Positions 1 through 11,872 of a stretch of 64,000 bases of DNA are shown in pieces. The stretch is from Planococcus citri (lineage: Eukaryota > Arthropoda > Insecta > Hemiptera > Pseudococcidae): positions 61,938,001-62,002,000 of the forward strand of contig NC_088679.1 in NCBI RefSeq assembly GCF_950023065.1. The letters run 5' to 3'. The notes beneath the pieces are model-generated. The model made no database searches, was not told where the DNA came from, and saw only the letters and a list, made by a program, of their open reading frames with translations. Every line of letters starts with the position of its first letter. Within the stretch, counting starts at the first letter, position 1. The position numbers and the translations under genes were made by a program.

Positions 1-2
1 CA

Positions 3-459
3 TTGTGTGAAAATTAATACTGCGGAAAATTAATAGCACGAAATTGATAGCAAGGTAAATTGATAGCGTGAAATCAATAGTACAAAATTTAGCATTTATC
101 ACAAATAACACTACAATGAATCAATTGAGATTTGAGATCATAGTCTTTGCCAGAGTAAAAATTTTAGGTAGGTGTAGGTATACTCAGATACCGTAGTAGT
201 CAATATTATAATCAATAAAAAGTTACTGTCTGTTGAAGTTGTGATTAGATAGCAGATGTCAATTTTTGAGCTTCAAGTTTTTCCTACTAAGGCATCTGTG
301 TACCTACCTACCTAAAATTTCTACTCTAGCAGAGACTATGATCTCAATTGATTAATTTTTGTGTTAGGTGCATATTTGTGATAAAACCTGAATTTTGTGC
401 TATTAATTTCGCGCTGTCAATTTCCCTTGCTATCAATTTTGCACTATTAATTTTCACAA
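3..459. repeat. Foldback (inverted-repeat) element, left edge of window
   Basis: Bases 3-180 pair, with scattered mismatches, with 293-459 read on the other strand. Both arms repeat short words such as AAATTGATAGCAAGG and share the tract AAAATTTTAGGTAGGT near the loop. The loop is about 110 bp. The left terminus lies so close to the window edge that the element may begin before base 1. No coding content is seen. It has the form of a foldback or MITE-like element, but no family was recognised. Confidence 0.75.
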
Positions 460-1812
460 GATGAATTGGGCACTACAAATTTCGCATGATAAATTTTCCC
501 ATCACCATGGTTGAAGTACCTATTACTCCGATCACTATAGTCAAGACCAAATTGGGACAGTTTGGTGATTTTGAAGGTAAACTTGATTTTACTGGATGTT
601 GAATATGATGGAGCAACAATCACATGGATGGAAAAGTATTCATCAAACACAGTGTCATATCCACGCAACTCAAGGAACTGTGAGAATTAGAATATAAGTC
701 TAGTGTTCTTTTATGAGCAGTCATTAAATGTAGCATTGCTAACTGCTATGCAATATAAAAATTTTGCCAGGATGTTGAATTGTGATCTAAGTTTGGAGTT
801 AATAAATTCTTCGGGAAGTTTGAATAAAACTATGATCACTGTGATCTGGTCGAAGTCATTGGTGCCTTGCAGCTCGTACTTTTTGATTTACTTAACCACA
901 CTTTGCAGCTGATGGTGCATCATCCGTTGCATCTGTGCAAAGTACTCCTCTTCAGAATGCTCTAGTGACGCATTCTCAGACTGCTATATGTACAAGCTCA
1001 ACCATGCCTTGCAGAATCTCCTAATCTGCGAGGCAATTCTAGAAGAATTAATTCTTCAGCAGTATTTAATGAGTTGGAATTCTTCAATCCAGTATATGGG
1101 AACATTTGCAGCGGAAATGCAATTACGTGCCTCTCTAGATTCCCTCTTTTTCCATGTTTGAGGTAACTGCAAAAGCTCTTTCATAGGTACTGTGATACTG
1201 CTGTTGATTTTTTCGTCTCTTGGTAAAATCATTTTTGTCTGTGGTCCTTTTCCTTTCTGAGCTTGAATATCCAATGTATTTGTCTTTTAAAAGCAGATTA
1301 CAAGTCTCAAAAAATCGCAGCAATTATCCATTTTTTTTTTTTCAATTTTTAAACATCAAAGTCCATTACATTTGATTTTTTTTTTGTTAAGTTGAGGGAG
1401 AGTTCCAAAAAAAAAAAAAGTGGTGATGTCAAAAGAGCTTAGGATGAATTTTGGTTTTCTGGCACTAATGTCCATGTTTACCTGATTTTATATCTTGAAA
1501 CTTACTAAGATTGCAATGAAAAATCCCCAAAAAATCCTCTCTTTTTTTAAAATAATATTTTGATCATAAAAACATCGAAAAAAAAAATTGAAGATACCTT
1601 GATTTTTATTGTGATTTGTGCATTAAAATTTGAAACACGTCAACAACTGAAGCCTTCAATCAGAAAACCAAGATTTTATTACAGTCTCTCTGACATCGTC
1701 TCACAGCTTTTTTTTCAAATCCCTCCTGCTCCACTTTCCAAAAAAACAAACAAACTAAAAGACAATGGGATTAGTTGTTTCTAATGTTAAGTTTTTCTGT
1801 GTCATTTTATGT
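460..1812. other. Non-coding stretch, nothing recognised
   Basis: Only short ORFs of random-length distribution occur here, together with poly-T (around 1328-1340 and 1375-1385) and poly-A (around 1407-1420) runs. No protein motif, splice-consistent exon or repeat boundary could be supported. Confidence 0.5.
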
Positions 1813-3779
1813 ATGTTAGGTACCAAGTCCGAAATTGTACAATTCGGGGTTGGTACAGCCAATTTTGTACCATCTGCGAAGTGTCCGGACCAAGCGCGAA
1901 TATTATTTTTTCGTCGGACTTGGTTTGTACCATGCCCGGAGGGTCCGGACAAAGTGTTCGACTTGGTACAATTTGTGTTGTGCAAAGTCCGAAATGTAGT
2001 TTTATAATGAATGAATTCGAATTTTACATCCCTTTATTCCATAAATATTGAACCGAATAAAAGGAAATTTAAAGATGACTCTAAAATACACCTCAGCAAA
2101 ATTTTCGGGTGCTGAAATTAATTTGTTGATTTTTGGGGAATTTTTAACCCTTTCGGCTATGAGACAAACTGACGGATAAAATTTGAAGTGCTTTAAACTG
2201 AGTGAGGTCGGTTGCTGCCTAGAACTCAAAATTTGCGGGAAATCGCACATTCAGAAAGTATTCATGTCACAAATGGCAATAAACCTTGAATTGACTATTT
2301 TTCGATTTATGACACCGAATAGCATTATAAATCAAAATCAAGCCTTCTGAGGCATCTGATATTTCAAGATGAAAATATTGATAACAAGCATTTTTGAAAA
2401 TAGAAAAAAAGATGAGCTAAAATGAAATAAGTTTGTGTAAAAAAAGAAATTTTTGAAGAAAAACAAGGCATGCGACTTCAGATGGTTATTCAAACTGCAA
2501 ATGTTTGAAGGTGATTGCTTGTGGGAGGATTAAAATTGATGGAAAAATCTTTGTGTTATAGAGAGCATTTTTAAAGATTCAAATATTGCTATGCTCATTT
2601 CTCAAGAAAAAAAAACTCACGCATTGAGCGTGAGAAGACCGAGTTTTCGTAAAATAAAAATTTCTTACGAACGAATTGATTCACTTTTATTTAAACATTC
2701 ATTCGCGAACGAACTGATTCGTATAAGTGACTCGTTCGTGAACGAATCGATTTGTACAAGTGACTCGTTCGCGAACTAATCGAATCATACAAGTGAATCG
2801 TTCGCGAACGAATCGATTCATTTACTCAATTTTCGATGAATCATTCGCGAACTAATCGAATCATACAAGTGAATCGTTCGCGAACGAATCGATTCATTTA
2901 CTCAAGTTTCGATGAATCATTCACGAACGAATTGAATTACTTTTTCTGAATCATTCGCGAACGAATTGACATTTGTTTGTGAATCATTCACGAACGATTT
3001 GATTCGTATTAGTGACTCATTCGCGAACGAATTTATTCATGTACGTGATAGGAATCGAGCAAACCTAGTGAGATTTCAAGTTTCATCGAAATCAGTTCAG
3101 CCGTTGCCGAGTGATTAAATTTTATGTGCAAATTCACCTTATTCGGATTTTTTGCATATGTACGAGTATACTTAAGTATTTAAGTAATGACTTGGCACAC
3201 GAATTCATTTAAAATTGAACTTTAAAAAAAATTATTTCTCAGGAACGGTTGAACCGATTTTGATGAAACTGTGCGAAGCGAGGGCAGAAGCTCTCGAAAA
3301 TTCCTAATTCAAGAACTAAATAATTGGCTTATCCCTATAGGTACCTACTACTTACTATTTTTAGATGCAAAAAAATAATTTTTCTGGTTTGAAGATTTGA
3401 AAAATTTGAAAAATAAATTTAAAAAAATTTCAGTTTTGGAATAATAAAATATGTAAATGCGAGTGCAAAAGCTTTTGAAAATTTATAAATCAAAAAATAA
3501 AACGCCTTCGTTTTGTACTTGAATAAAATGTCAAGGTTTGAATTTTTGGATAAAGGCATGAAATTCGAATTCCTTCATTATAAAACTTATTTATATCGGA
3601 CTTTGCACAACACAAATTGTACCAAGTCAAACACTTTGTCCGGACCCTCCGGGCATGGTACGAACAAAGCCCGATGAAAAAGTAATATTCACGCTTGGTC
3701 CGGACACTTCGGAGATGGTACAAAATTGGCTGTACATACTATCCCCGAATTGTACAATTTCGGACTTGGTACCTAACAT
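1813..3779. repeat. Foldback element with 210-bp arms
   Basis: The left arm (1813-2024) starts ATGTTAGGTACCAAGTCC and the right arm (3560-3779) ends with its complement GGACTTGGTACCTAACAT. Both arms carry the GTCCGGAC palindrome and the same Lys/Tyr-poor ORF shadows, which are by-products of the symmetry. The roughly 1.5-kb interior contains the TTCGCGAA array described separately and otherwise unrecognised AT-rich DNA. No transposase is encoded, so it would have to be mobilised in trans. No target-site duplication could be fixed confidently. Confidence 0.75.
2690..3040. repeat. Interspersed array of the palindrome TTCGCGAACGAAT
   Basis: The core TTCGCGAACGA, or a one-base variant such as TTCACGAACGA, recurs about a dozen times, spaced roughly 20-40 bp apart by short AT-rich linkers (for example GATTCATTTACTCAA). 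One block of about 70 bp around 2777-2835 is repeated around 2845-2905. The core TTCGCGAA is itself palindromic. The array lies wholly inside the loop of the surrounding foldback element. Confidence 0.8.
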
Positions 3780-4978
3780 GTACATAGTTTTCACTCATCA
3801 ACACTTGAAAATCAAACCTCCTTGGAGGAAGGGAAATGCTCTTGAATAATGACTCGGAAAAGAACTCTTTCGAATACGACCTTACGAATTTTTCATATCA
3901 ACGACGCGACAGCAGAGCGTCGAAGGCATCACGCTCTTCGCACCCTTTACTCACGCCTTTCCTCATCCACCAGCCCGGCGACGCACCGTTAATATAATCT
4001 TAATCGCGCTAGTAAAAACCGCGACGCATAAACTTTTCATAAATATTAATACAAACTCTGTCAGTTGTTTTAAATTAATGACCGAAAATTGATTACACAA
4101 ATTCTATAAATAATTCTTGGCGCGTTATTTTTTTCTTTCTTAGCGCCACGTTAGGGTATATACATATACTTAGTGCCCATACATGAACTATAAATGATGC
4201 TTGATTTGGTTCATTGAAACAAGACTGTGAAAGTAGATTTTGTACCTTTAACGAATCAATAAATGGGTTAATGTGTTGTGTGTGATATCCTATTGATGGG
4301 ATACCTACTGAAACTTTTGAAGATTTTTTTTCACGATGTACATATACCTGAAGAAATTTGTATAAGACTTCTTCCTGGAGGCTTGGCCCACTGGGAATAA
4401 CACAGGGTAGGTAGATTGTGTTCGTTTCTTGATTTAAGATTTCACCGTCAATAATCTTTCACTCCATATTACGTTATATCAAGCTGGTAATTTTACTCGC
4501 GGATAATATTGATTATTAAGTGTAAATATTAACTCCAAAGATGGTTTATAATCCCCCATCAAAAAAGATAGGTATCTACTACTCTAACTTTTCTGTTGTC
4601 AATTGTGTAGTAGATCGGAGGGATTACAAGTACCTACTTCAGAATTATTATTGCTTGACTGGTTGATCCAGTTCCAGTTGTGTTGTTTCTTAATGTACCC
4701 TGTACTGCTCACAATCATCACTGGCTTCACTAGAGGATTACCCTTATGCACAGAAAACAGCAACTTGCACTTTTTTTACTCGGTCTTCAATTTTGAAAAA
4801 AATATTGAAGAACCAAAATTTCCTAATTCATCTTCATAACAAAGAAAAGCTAAACAAGCATGCATCTTTCGACGCATCACAAAAAATATGCGAAGAAAAA
4901 ATTGAATTGGAAATTTTGAAATTAGAATATCCATGAGGAATTATTTTTTTTTTGAAATTTCTAATAATATTCTTTGTA
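3780..4978. other. Non-coding stretch, nothing recognised
   Basis: A more GC-rich patch at about 3895-4015 sits among AT-rich DNA. No ORF here resembles a known protein and no repeat boundary was found. Confidence 0.4.
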
Positions 4979-6410
4979 GTACAGGAATTTTAAGATTTTT
5001 ATTCGGACTAATTCCTACAAAAGGTTTTTTTGCGGGATACTGTAGGGGAAGGGGTCCTATTTAACATACTAAAAGTCTCACCCCGTACCCCGCGTGCGTC
5101 GCGTGCTTGAGCGTAAAAAGTGTCACGCCGCGGCGTTTTTTGCGATTTTCTCGCGAGGGGTTGATTTTACGTCGAAAATAGCTTTATTTTTGTGTTCTAC
5201 GTCAAATTTCCGATCTAGTGATATGTCAACTGTATTTCTAGCCCCAAGGGGGGTGGAGCTAGAACCATTCAAAAAAAGGGGGTTTCCTGAAAAATACATA
5301 AAGACTATAGGGGCCTAAGAGGGGTGAAATGGTCCCCAAAAGCGTTCGAGTTGATATTAGCATAGAAGATGGGTACCATTGAAAAACTTCCGCGTGAAAA
5401 ATTTCAGATCCACGCCACCTCCCCTTTTTTGGGAACCCCCCTTTTCTAAAAGTTCAATAACACTTTTCTCGGCCCCATTTTACCCGATTTTGAAAATTTT
5501 TCAGTATGTTATGTATATCCTTAGTAGGTATCCCCACAAAAAATTTCAACCCCCTCCCCTCATATTTTCCCCTCAAAATGGCGTTTTTCAACTTATTTTA
5601 TGCTTTCTAACAATAGTAAAAATTGAGGGGGTCAAGTGCTCTGGAGAGGGCTAGAGAAATCTAGCAAAAAATCTGACATCATATTCGTGTTCAGCGGTAT
5701 CGAATCATAAGAAAACGACACCCTACTCATTGATACTTAGTTATTTTCCCCAAAATTCCCATTTTACCCCAACCCTCCCTAAAACACATTTTTACATCAT
5801 TTTGAGGGGTAAATATGGGGGGAGGAGGTTGAAATTTTTTGTGGGGATACCTACTAAGAATATACATAACATACTGAAAAATTTTCAAAATCTGGTAAAA
5901 TGGGGCCGAGAAAAGTGTTATTGAACTTTTAGAAAAGGGGGGTTCCCAAAAAAGGGGAGGTGGCGTGGATCTGAAATTTTTCACGCGGAAGTTTCTCAAT
6001 GGTACCCATCTTCTATGCTAATATCAACTCGAACGCTTTTGGGGACCATTTCACCCCTCTTAGGCCCCTATAGTCTTTATGTATTTTTCAGGAAACCCCC
6101 TTTTTTTGAATGGTTCTAGCTCCACCCCCCTTGGGGCTAGAAATACAGTTGACATATCACTAGATCGGAAATTTGACATAGAACACAAAAATAAAGCTAT
6201 TTTCGACGTAAAATCAACCCCTCGCGAGAAAATCGCAAAAAACGCCGCGGCGTGACACTTTTCACGCTCTAGCACGCGACGCACGCGGGGTACGGGGTGA
6301 GACTTTTAGTATGTTAAATAGGACCCCTTCCCCTACAGTATCCCGCAAAAAAACCTTTTGTAGGAATTAGTCCGAATAAATCCTCTCATTTCACCTAAAA
6401 TTCCTGTACT
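4979..6410. repeat. Large foldback element, about 600-bp arms
   Basis: The left arm (4979-5581) and right arm (5798-6410) are near-perfect reverse complements around a 216-bp spacer. The outer ends read AGTACAGGAATTTTA and its complement. The right arm has an extra stretch of about 12 bases beside the outer end (GGTGAAATGAGAG on the complementary strand). The arms are GC-richer than their surroundings (GCGTGCGTCGCGTGC near 5092). Apparently matching 74-residue and 90-residue ORFs in the two arms are reflections of one sequence, not two genes. The spacer holds the phrase CTGACATCATATTCGTGTTC, which recurs inside the 29-31.8 kb foldback, linking the two families. Confidence 0.85.
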
Positions 6411-6505
6411 ATTGTTAATTTTGAGCCATTTGGCGACTAAATTCGGACTTATGGTTCATTCCAATTGTATTTGGGTCTACAACACTCCTGTATAAATAAG
6501 TATAT

Positions 6506-6767
6506 CACTGAGAAAAATTATTTTGATATAAATTAGGTACTGTAAAATTTAGTAAAGGAGACCACTGGTCATTTTTTATATTAGCTATTTCCTACATTTT
6601 ATAGTACATACTTACTACTAAAAAATGTAGTAAAAAGTACCTACTTTTTCTACTACGTTTTTCAGCAACATGTATTCTATAAAATTTAGTAAATTCTACA
6701 AAAAAGGTAATCAGAGGGCAACTTTACTAAATTTTACAGTAATTTTTACTGATTAGTTCTCTCAGTG
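6506..6767. repeat. Short TIR element (MITE-like)
   Basis: The segment begins CACTGAGA and ends TCTCAGTG. Inside, TACTGTAAAATTTAGTAAAG (6538 on) is matched by its complement near 6722-6742, so much of the 262-bp unit can fold back. It has no coding capacity. The duplication at its flanks is unclear. Confidence 0.6.
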
Positions 6768-7369
6768 TAATTTAGGTCTACAAGGATTGAAGAATCCCAA
6801 AGAATCATAAATCGAAGCAGCAAAACTTGGAGGTTTGCGCTGAGTAACATTAAATTCTGAGTCGATTTCATTTTGACTTTTAACGAAAAATTGATCCTTT
6901 GAACGATCATAATTCATTCCTATGATACTAATTTTGATGAATTGTTAAATGGAAAATTGAGGTTGACCCTATCACAAAACTAATTACGTGAAATTTGAAC
7001 AAATAAATGCACTTCTAATAGCACTACCAATAGCAGAAGCTGGTATATGCTCATTATTCAACTGAGCTTGGAATGGAGGTTGATCGGAGGTTGATCCTCA
7101 TCATCAACCTCAATCTCTTCTGGGCGTTTTTGGAAAATGGCAATATTGTGAAGAACAGCACAAGCGATGATGATGAAAATTGTATTCCCGATGTGATTTT
7201 CTAGTTTCTTTTGATGATAAGAAAACCTTTGTTTGTACCTACTTGAAATACCAACGTGTAAGGGTGCAAATCTTTCATTGTCGTTTTATGAGCTGTTTTT
7301 AGAGCTTGCCTGACATCTCATGATTTCTTCCTCATGACTTGTGATTTGATGTGCTTTTTCTCCAATTTT
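6768..7369. other. Non-coding stretch
   Basis: No coding or repeat signal was recognised here. It directly follows, in the minus-strand sense, the reverse-transcriptase remnant that ends near 7370 and could be more of that decayed element. Confidence 0.3.
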
Positions 7370-7995
7370 TCCATAGCTTCTTGATCTTGTCGCTCTTGCT
7401 TTCTGATGCCTTGATTGGAAATGACGTACCCAAGATGGTCAGTCTTCATATGAAAAAATTGAGTTTTTGTAGAATTTAACCATAAACCGTTCTCGAATTT
7501 TTAGAAAAACCCTCTTCAACCTATCCAGAGTCTCTCAAAAGGTTGTACCAGATACTTATATATCGTTCAGGAATTTAAAGATACCTTTCTCGTTTGCAAT
7601 GACTTGGTTTATCATGTGGACAAATTCACCCCTGGACATTTTTAGTCCATATGGAAGACGAGTGAATTCATAAACTTGACCACATACTTGGAAAGCCGTG
7701 AATTCACTAGAAGCTCCATAAAATATAAGTTGCCAAAAACGGGCAGTAAAATCCAATGTGCAGAAGAACTTGTCTCCTGCTTTGTCAAAGATTACATCTT
7801 CTTTGATGGCATTTGGCTCAGTCAAGACATTAATTAGGACTTGATTGAGTTCATCAGCATCAAAACAGAGACGTCTGTCTTGTTTTTTTTTTTATTACTG
7901 GTACAACAGTGTTTATGTATGGTGAATGGGATGGTCAGATTATCCCTTCAGCTAACATTTTTTGAATTGCTTTGGGAATAGCAGGTTCTATTTTC
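7370..7995 (-). pseudogene. Gypsy-like reverse transcriptase fragment, decayed
   Basis: Minus-strand reading in broken frames gives successive pieces of a Ty3/Gypsy reverse transcriptase. First comes an 'ML-EGII-PS-SPY' type stretch (about 7990-7890) with an in-frame stop. The longest open piece (7556-7825, 89 residues) contains FFCTLDFTARFWQ, SSEFTAFQVCGQVYEFTRLP and YGLKMS, the classic finger/palm segments. It ends GIFKFLNDI where a functional enzyme has an aromatic-x-Asp-Asp box, so the first catalytic Asp is Asn. A further piece with LGYVISNQGI (about 7495-7400) follows after stops and a shift. Several frameshifts and stops make this non-functional. No LTR, Gag, RNase H or integrase was found around it. 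Confidence 0.8.
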
Positions 7996-8570
7996 TTTCT
8001 AGGACAAAATTCAACGCTGTCTTCAAGGTTTTGAATGTTCCTTACCAGGTTTGAAATTAAAAACTTTTTGTCCTCTATATTTGCTGGGTTCAAGGCTATC
8101 TTGTTTCAGTAGCACTAGTAGCACTCGTATCTGAGATTACTCGGAGTCTCGGAGTCTTGCAGCAGCAGTATAGCCGGCCTGCTGGAGCATGTTTTCCTCT
8201 GGTTCGAGAAATTTTGCCCAATCCGCGTTGTTTTGGTTTTTGTTGAGGCGTGTGGTTGTAGTGTGTATGTAACTACTTGGAAAATACTGTTTGGGACTTT
8301 TGGGAGTCTTGGAAATCATCGCGAGTCCGTATCTAAATTTTACCTTGAATTTAGGACAAAACTCAGGTTTGCATTCCTGCTTCCCTTCCGTGAATGTCCA
8401 CTGTACCTAATCGCTAATAATCCATCGCCGACTCTACCCATGAAGAAGGTATGTCCAGAGTGAGTCGATCATATTCATGTAAAATGGTACCTTTATTCTT
8501 TCTGGTCCGAAAAACATTTGAAATTTTGCGTTGACCTAGGCCATTTTTGTCAAAGTCTTACACCATTTTT
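7996..8570. other. Non-coding stretch
   Basis: This may include decayed upstream parts of the retroelement at 7370-7995, but no alignment-quality motif is visible. Short CTCGGAGTC repeats occur near 8140-8155. Confidence 0.3.
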
Positions 8571-9013
8571 AGGGTTCAACGGAGCGGTTGAAAAAATCAT
8601 TAATTTTTGGGTTTGTAAATTCGTGTTTTGAGAATATTTTCTTTTCAAATATTATGCGTTAATAATAATTATTATGCCTCAACATCGAATTGAACTTTTT
8701 TTGAAACTAAAGAAGTATTTTGGAATTGAGCTGCATCCCCATCAATTTTTTGGCCATTGTTGCCAATTTCAACTATTCGAAAAAATGTGATGAGTTAGTT
8801 TTCGACCATATTACTTAATTTTTTGGATGCTGACTAAAAAAATGACACCACAGCATTCCAAAATATTCCCCTAGATTCTGTAATGAGATCTTTCGATGTT
8901 TTGCGGAAAAGGTAATTAATCAGTAATATTCGAGAAAAAAGTATTTTCGAACAAGAATTTTCTCAATCTCTTATAAAGCGATTTCAAAATTTTCAACCAC
9001 TCAATAGAACCCT
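8571..9013. repeat. TIR element, 443 bp
   Basis: The left end is AGGGTTC, 8 variable bases, then GGTTGAAAA. The right end is the exact complementary pattern TTTTCAACC, 8 variable bases, then GAACCCT. Matched termini with a spacer of equal length are typical of a non-autonomous DNA transposon. No target duplication is evident and no ORF is present. Confidence 0.6.
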
Positions 9014-9869
9014 GAAGTGGTCTTGAATTTTTACGGCGATTGATTAGGTTGACTCAGAAACTGAAATAGATTCGTACTATTTCTTGGAGTTGGATCATTT
9101 TTTTAAAAACTGGTTCTGGTTGGTAGGAGTAGAAAAAAAATCGAAAATTTCATCTCGTTGAGAGCTGAACTCTTTTCTTCACTTCCAGGACACTTCCGGA
9201 GCTGAAATTTTTCCCATGCTACTTTCAAGGCTTCAACTCAAAACGATGGTCTCCGTCCATCCTGATAGTCCAAGAACTATACCTACTGCGATTGCATCGA
9301 AATAACTGAAACCGGGGCTGATCAAAAAAGTGAATATACCCACCCCTATTTTGAATACACTCAGTCTGCCAATCTGCAGTTGTGGCTTTCAAGCTACTGA
9401 AAGCTCGAAAGTTCACAATTTTTTTTGAATTTACGGCTGAGAAAACTGATAGCTCAAATTGGTGCCTAATTATAGAATTTTTCGCGCTGAATCCGAATAC
9501 ATTGTTGTGCCGACCCTTTAAGTGCTGCCAAAGCCTCGCCAGACTGCAGGGTCCAAGGGGGAGAAAAGTTGGCAAATTTCATGTTTTTGAGGTAAATTCT
9601 CATAGAAAGCTATGAAATAAGGTTAAAAATTATTTTTAAGCAGTTTAACAGAATGCTCTAAGGCTTAAATGATTTTTAGGCTCCAAAATTTTTCAAAATT
9701 TTCATTTGGGGGGGTGGGGAGTAAGAGGAATGTCAATAAATTCACTAAATATGGCCTTATGAGAAGTTGTGATGCATCAAAACATATGTTTTCTGGGACT
9801 TAGAATTCAATATTGCCCTCCAATGTGAAAAATATTGCCATAATCCAAAAACAACATTTTTGGTAGGTA
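9014..9869. other. Non-coding stretch
   Basis: Overlapping ORFs of 116 residues (minus, 9225-9575) and 77 residues (plus, 9382-9615) occur in the same place. Neither resembles a known family, and only one at most could be real. I see no basis for calling either. Confidence 0.35.
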
Positions 9870-10200
9870 CCATACCTAGTTCAATTATTTAGAAATTAAA
9901 ATTCACAAAAAAAGAAAGTAATTTATCTCGTGATTCCAGTGGCCAAAACATTGCTGTTGTTTGAATTTTTTCAGAAAATATGTGGAGGTCGCTGAGTTGA
10001 TTACTGAGTCGAAAGTCAGACATGAAATCTAATCTAAATCTCAGACATGGAAAAATATTCATCAAGTTGAAATGTAAATTATCCATTGTCTATTTTTCAT
10101 TACCTGAATTAGATTTTATGCCTGATTTCCGACTCAGTAATCCATTCCAGGTATACTGTTTGAAAGTCTCATTCAAACAACATCAATTGAGAAAATGTTT
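9870..10200. repeat. Foldback repeat, family member 1
   Basis: TTGCTGTTGTTTGAAT, GATTACTGAGTCGAAAGTCAG and ATGAAATCTAA on the left are mirrored by TTAGATTTTATGCCTGA, CTGATTTCCGACTCAGTAATC and ATTCAAACAACATC on the right. A diverged copy of the same sequence occurs at about 53540-53830, so this is a dispersed family. Confidence 0.65.
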
Positions 10201-10470
10201 GAATCATTCAAGTGACTTCTCTAACTCGTAGTATTTGAGTGGGCGAACAAAAAAAGTAATTATGAAAAATTGTTCATCTTCAATATTGAAGAAGCAGGCA
10301 CAATTTGAAAATTCATATTTTTCAAATTCCAAGGCATAACTTTGGAAATTTTGAATCAAGTTTGCCTCTTCAATTTTCAAGATGGATAATTTGTCATAAT
10401 AAAATTTTTTATTCGTCCATAAAAGAAGTTTTCCAATGACTAAATAATCAATATTGTCTGCTAGTAAACC
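10195..10470. repeat. Dispersed repeat shared with 41.8-42.8 kb
   Basis: The run from TGAATCATTCAAGTGAC through GTATTTGAGTGGGCGAACAA to TTTATTCGTCCA matches, with substitutions, segments at about 42520-42730 and 41880-41980 of the larger foldback at 41785-42875. It looks like a solo or truncated copy of that element. Confidence 0.55.
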
Positions 10471-11600
10471 CAAATATTGAAGTGATCAGCTGACCACTTC
10501 GTTACACTTCAACGGAAACTGAAAATAAAAAGTAAATTAAAACTGAATCTTTTTCGCTTCTGGTAAATATTCAATATCGCGAAAGTTTTTATTATCTACT
10601 CGAGTTATTAAAAAATAAAAAGGTGTAAAAAAAAGCTGAAAAAGTTTAAAGAGGTTTTTAAAGGGCTACTAAGGGTATTTCAGCGAGTAAGTTATACCGG
10701 CGTAAATGAAATAAAATTTAGAAAAAAGTAAAAGTTGAATTGTCGTTTAAGAGAAGAAAATTTCGAAACTCGTTAACGTTGTGTCGTTAAAATTTGCGAA
10801 AATATTTCTACATAAAAAAGCTAGAGGATAGAGTCTTAGGAATATAGAACGACGACGATGTGACGTTGTGACAGTTTTAATTCACCTTTTACCATTACTG
10901 CTGTAGCTTTGCCGCGCGTTCGATATTATCTGGAAATTTAATTATCTTTCAAAATGATTTCCAACACGCAGATGATTTCGTATAACGGAACGCGGCATCG
11001 TCGTATAGCGAAGTAACTAAACGCTTATCGTAAATAAATTCTATGTAAAATTTTTCATTTTCTCTCGGCTCGACTTGGCGGAATAATGGCGACTGAATTT
11101 AAGTGCCCGCGCGTTTCCGCGTTCGACGCGACGCCGCAGCGCCGCACGCTAAACGATGTGAAAACGGAGAGGAAAAAATGTACTAGAAAAAAGGATTATA
11201 AGCGAGACTTCCTTCTTCTTGTAAATTCGTGCTTAATTTAACTCGTTTCTCAATTTAGTAGAAAATTTTAATAACCAAGCGTTTACATTTAGAACGGTGC
11301 AAAATGCTGAATAAATGTGTTATCGTCCGAGGAGAAGACGAAAGGCGGAGGCGGGGGTGAAATTTTGCCTCGTCAAATTAACTCGCAGTTTTTTGTAACG
11401 AGAGATTGTCTTATGGAGTACTCGAGATAGAGAAATGAATTTTAACGAGAAATGTATTATCGATGAGGGTTTATTTTCACGTAGATTTGTGGCAATTTTG
11501 TGGTGTTTTATTGGGTCATCGAATTCGTTTGATTCGCGAGTCGACTCATCGTCCTCATTCTAAAGAGAGAGGGTACTGAAAAAAGTCGCGAAAAACGTTT
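10471..11600. other. Unique non-coding DNA with a GC-rich patch
   Basis: No repeat partner exists in the window. The patch at about 11080-11170 is CpG-rich (GCGCGTTTCCGCGTTCGACGC and neighbours) and could be regulatory, but no gene start can be tied to it. Confidence 0.35.
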
Positions 11601-11609
11601 GCGGAAAAA

Positions 11610-11872
11610 GGTCGCAAAAAAAGATCGCGAAGGAAAAGATCGCAAAGAGAAAGATCGCGAAAAAAAATCGCAAAGAAAAAGATCGCGAAAAAAATCGCAA
11701 AGAGAAAGATCGCGAAAAAAATCGCAAAGAGAAAGATCGCGAAAAAAATCGCAAAGAGAAAGATCGCGAAAAAAAAAATGTAAAGAAAAAGATCGCGAAA
11801 AAAATTCGCAAAGAGAAAGATCGCGAAAAAAATCGCAAAGAAAAAGATCGCGAAAGAAAGGTCGTGAAAATT
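11610..11872. repeat. 27-bp tandem repeat (about nine units)
   Basis: The units read approximately GAGAAAGATCGCG then A-runs then TCGCAAA, about 27 bp each, with single-base slips in the A-runs. Because 27 is divisible by three, every frame stays open across the array. That creates a 100-residue Lys-Asp-Arg-Glu repeat ORF on the plus strand and Ser-Leu-Phe repeat ORFs on the minus strand. These are best seen as products of the repeat rather than genes. Confidence 0.85.

Noticed and set aside
2640..3045. Regularly spaced repeats that might be mistaken for a CRISPR array
   Set aside because: The repeats are short, palindromic and variable, the spacing is irregular, and the sequence is from an animal genome within a foldback element.
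5094..6284. A pair of 74-residue ORFs (5094-5318 plus, 6060-6284 minus) and 90-residue ORFs that look like duplicated genes
   Set aside because: They are the two arms of one inverted repeat read on opposite strands; there is no independent coding evidence.
8137..8463. Overlapping ORFs on both strands near 8.1-8.5 kb
   Set aside because: Mutually exclusive, and neither resembles a protein family or joins the retroelement remnant nearby.
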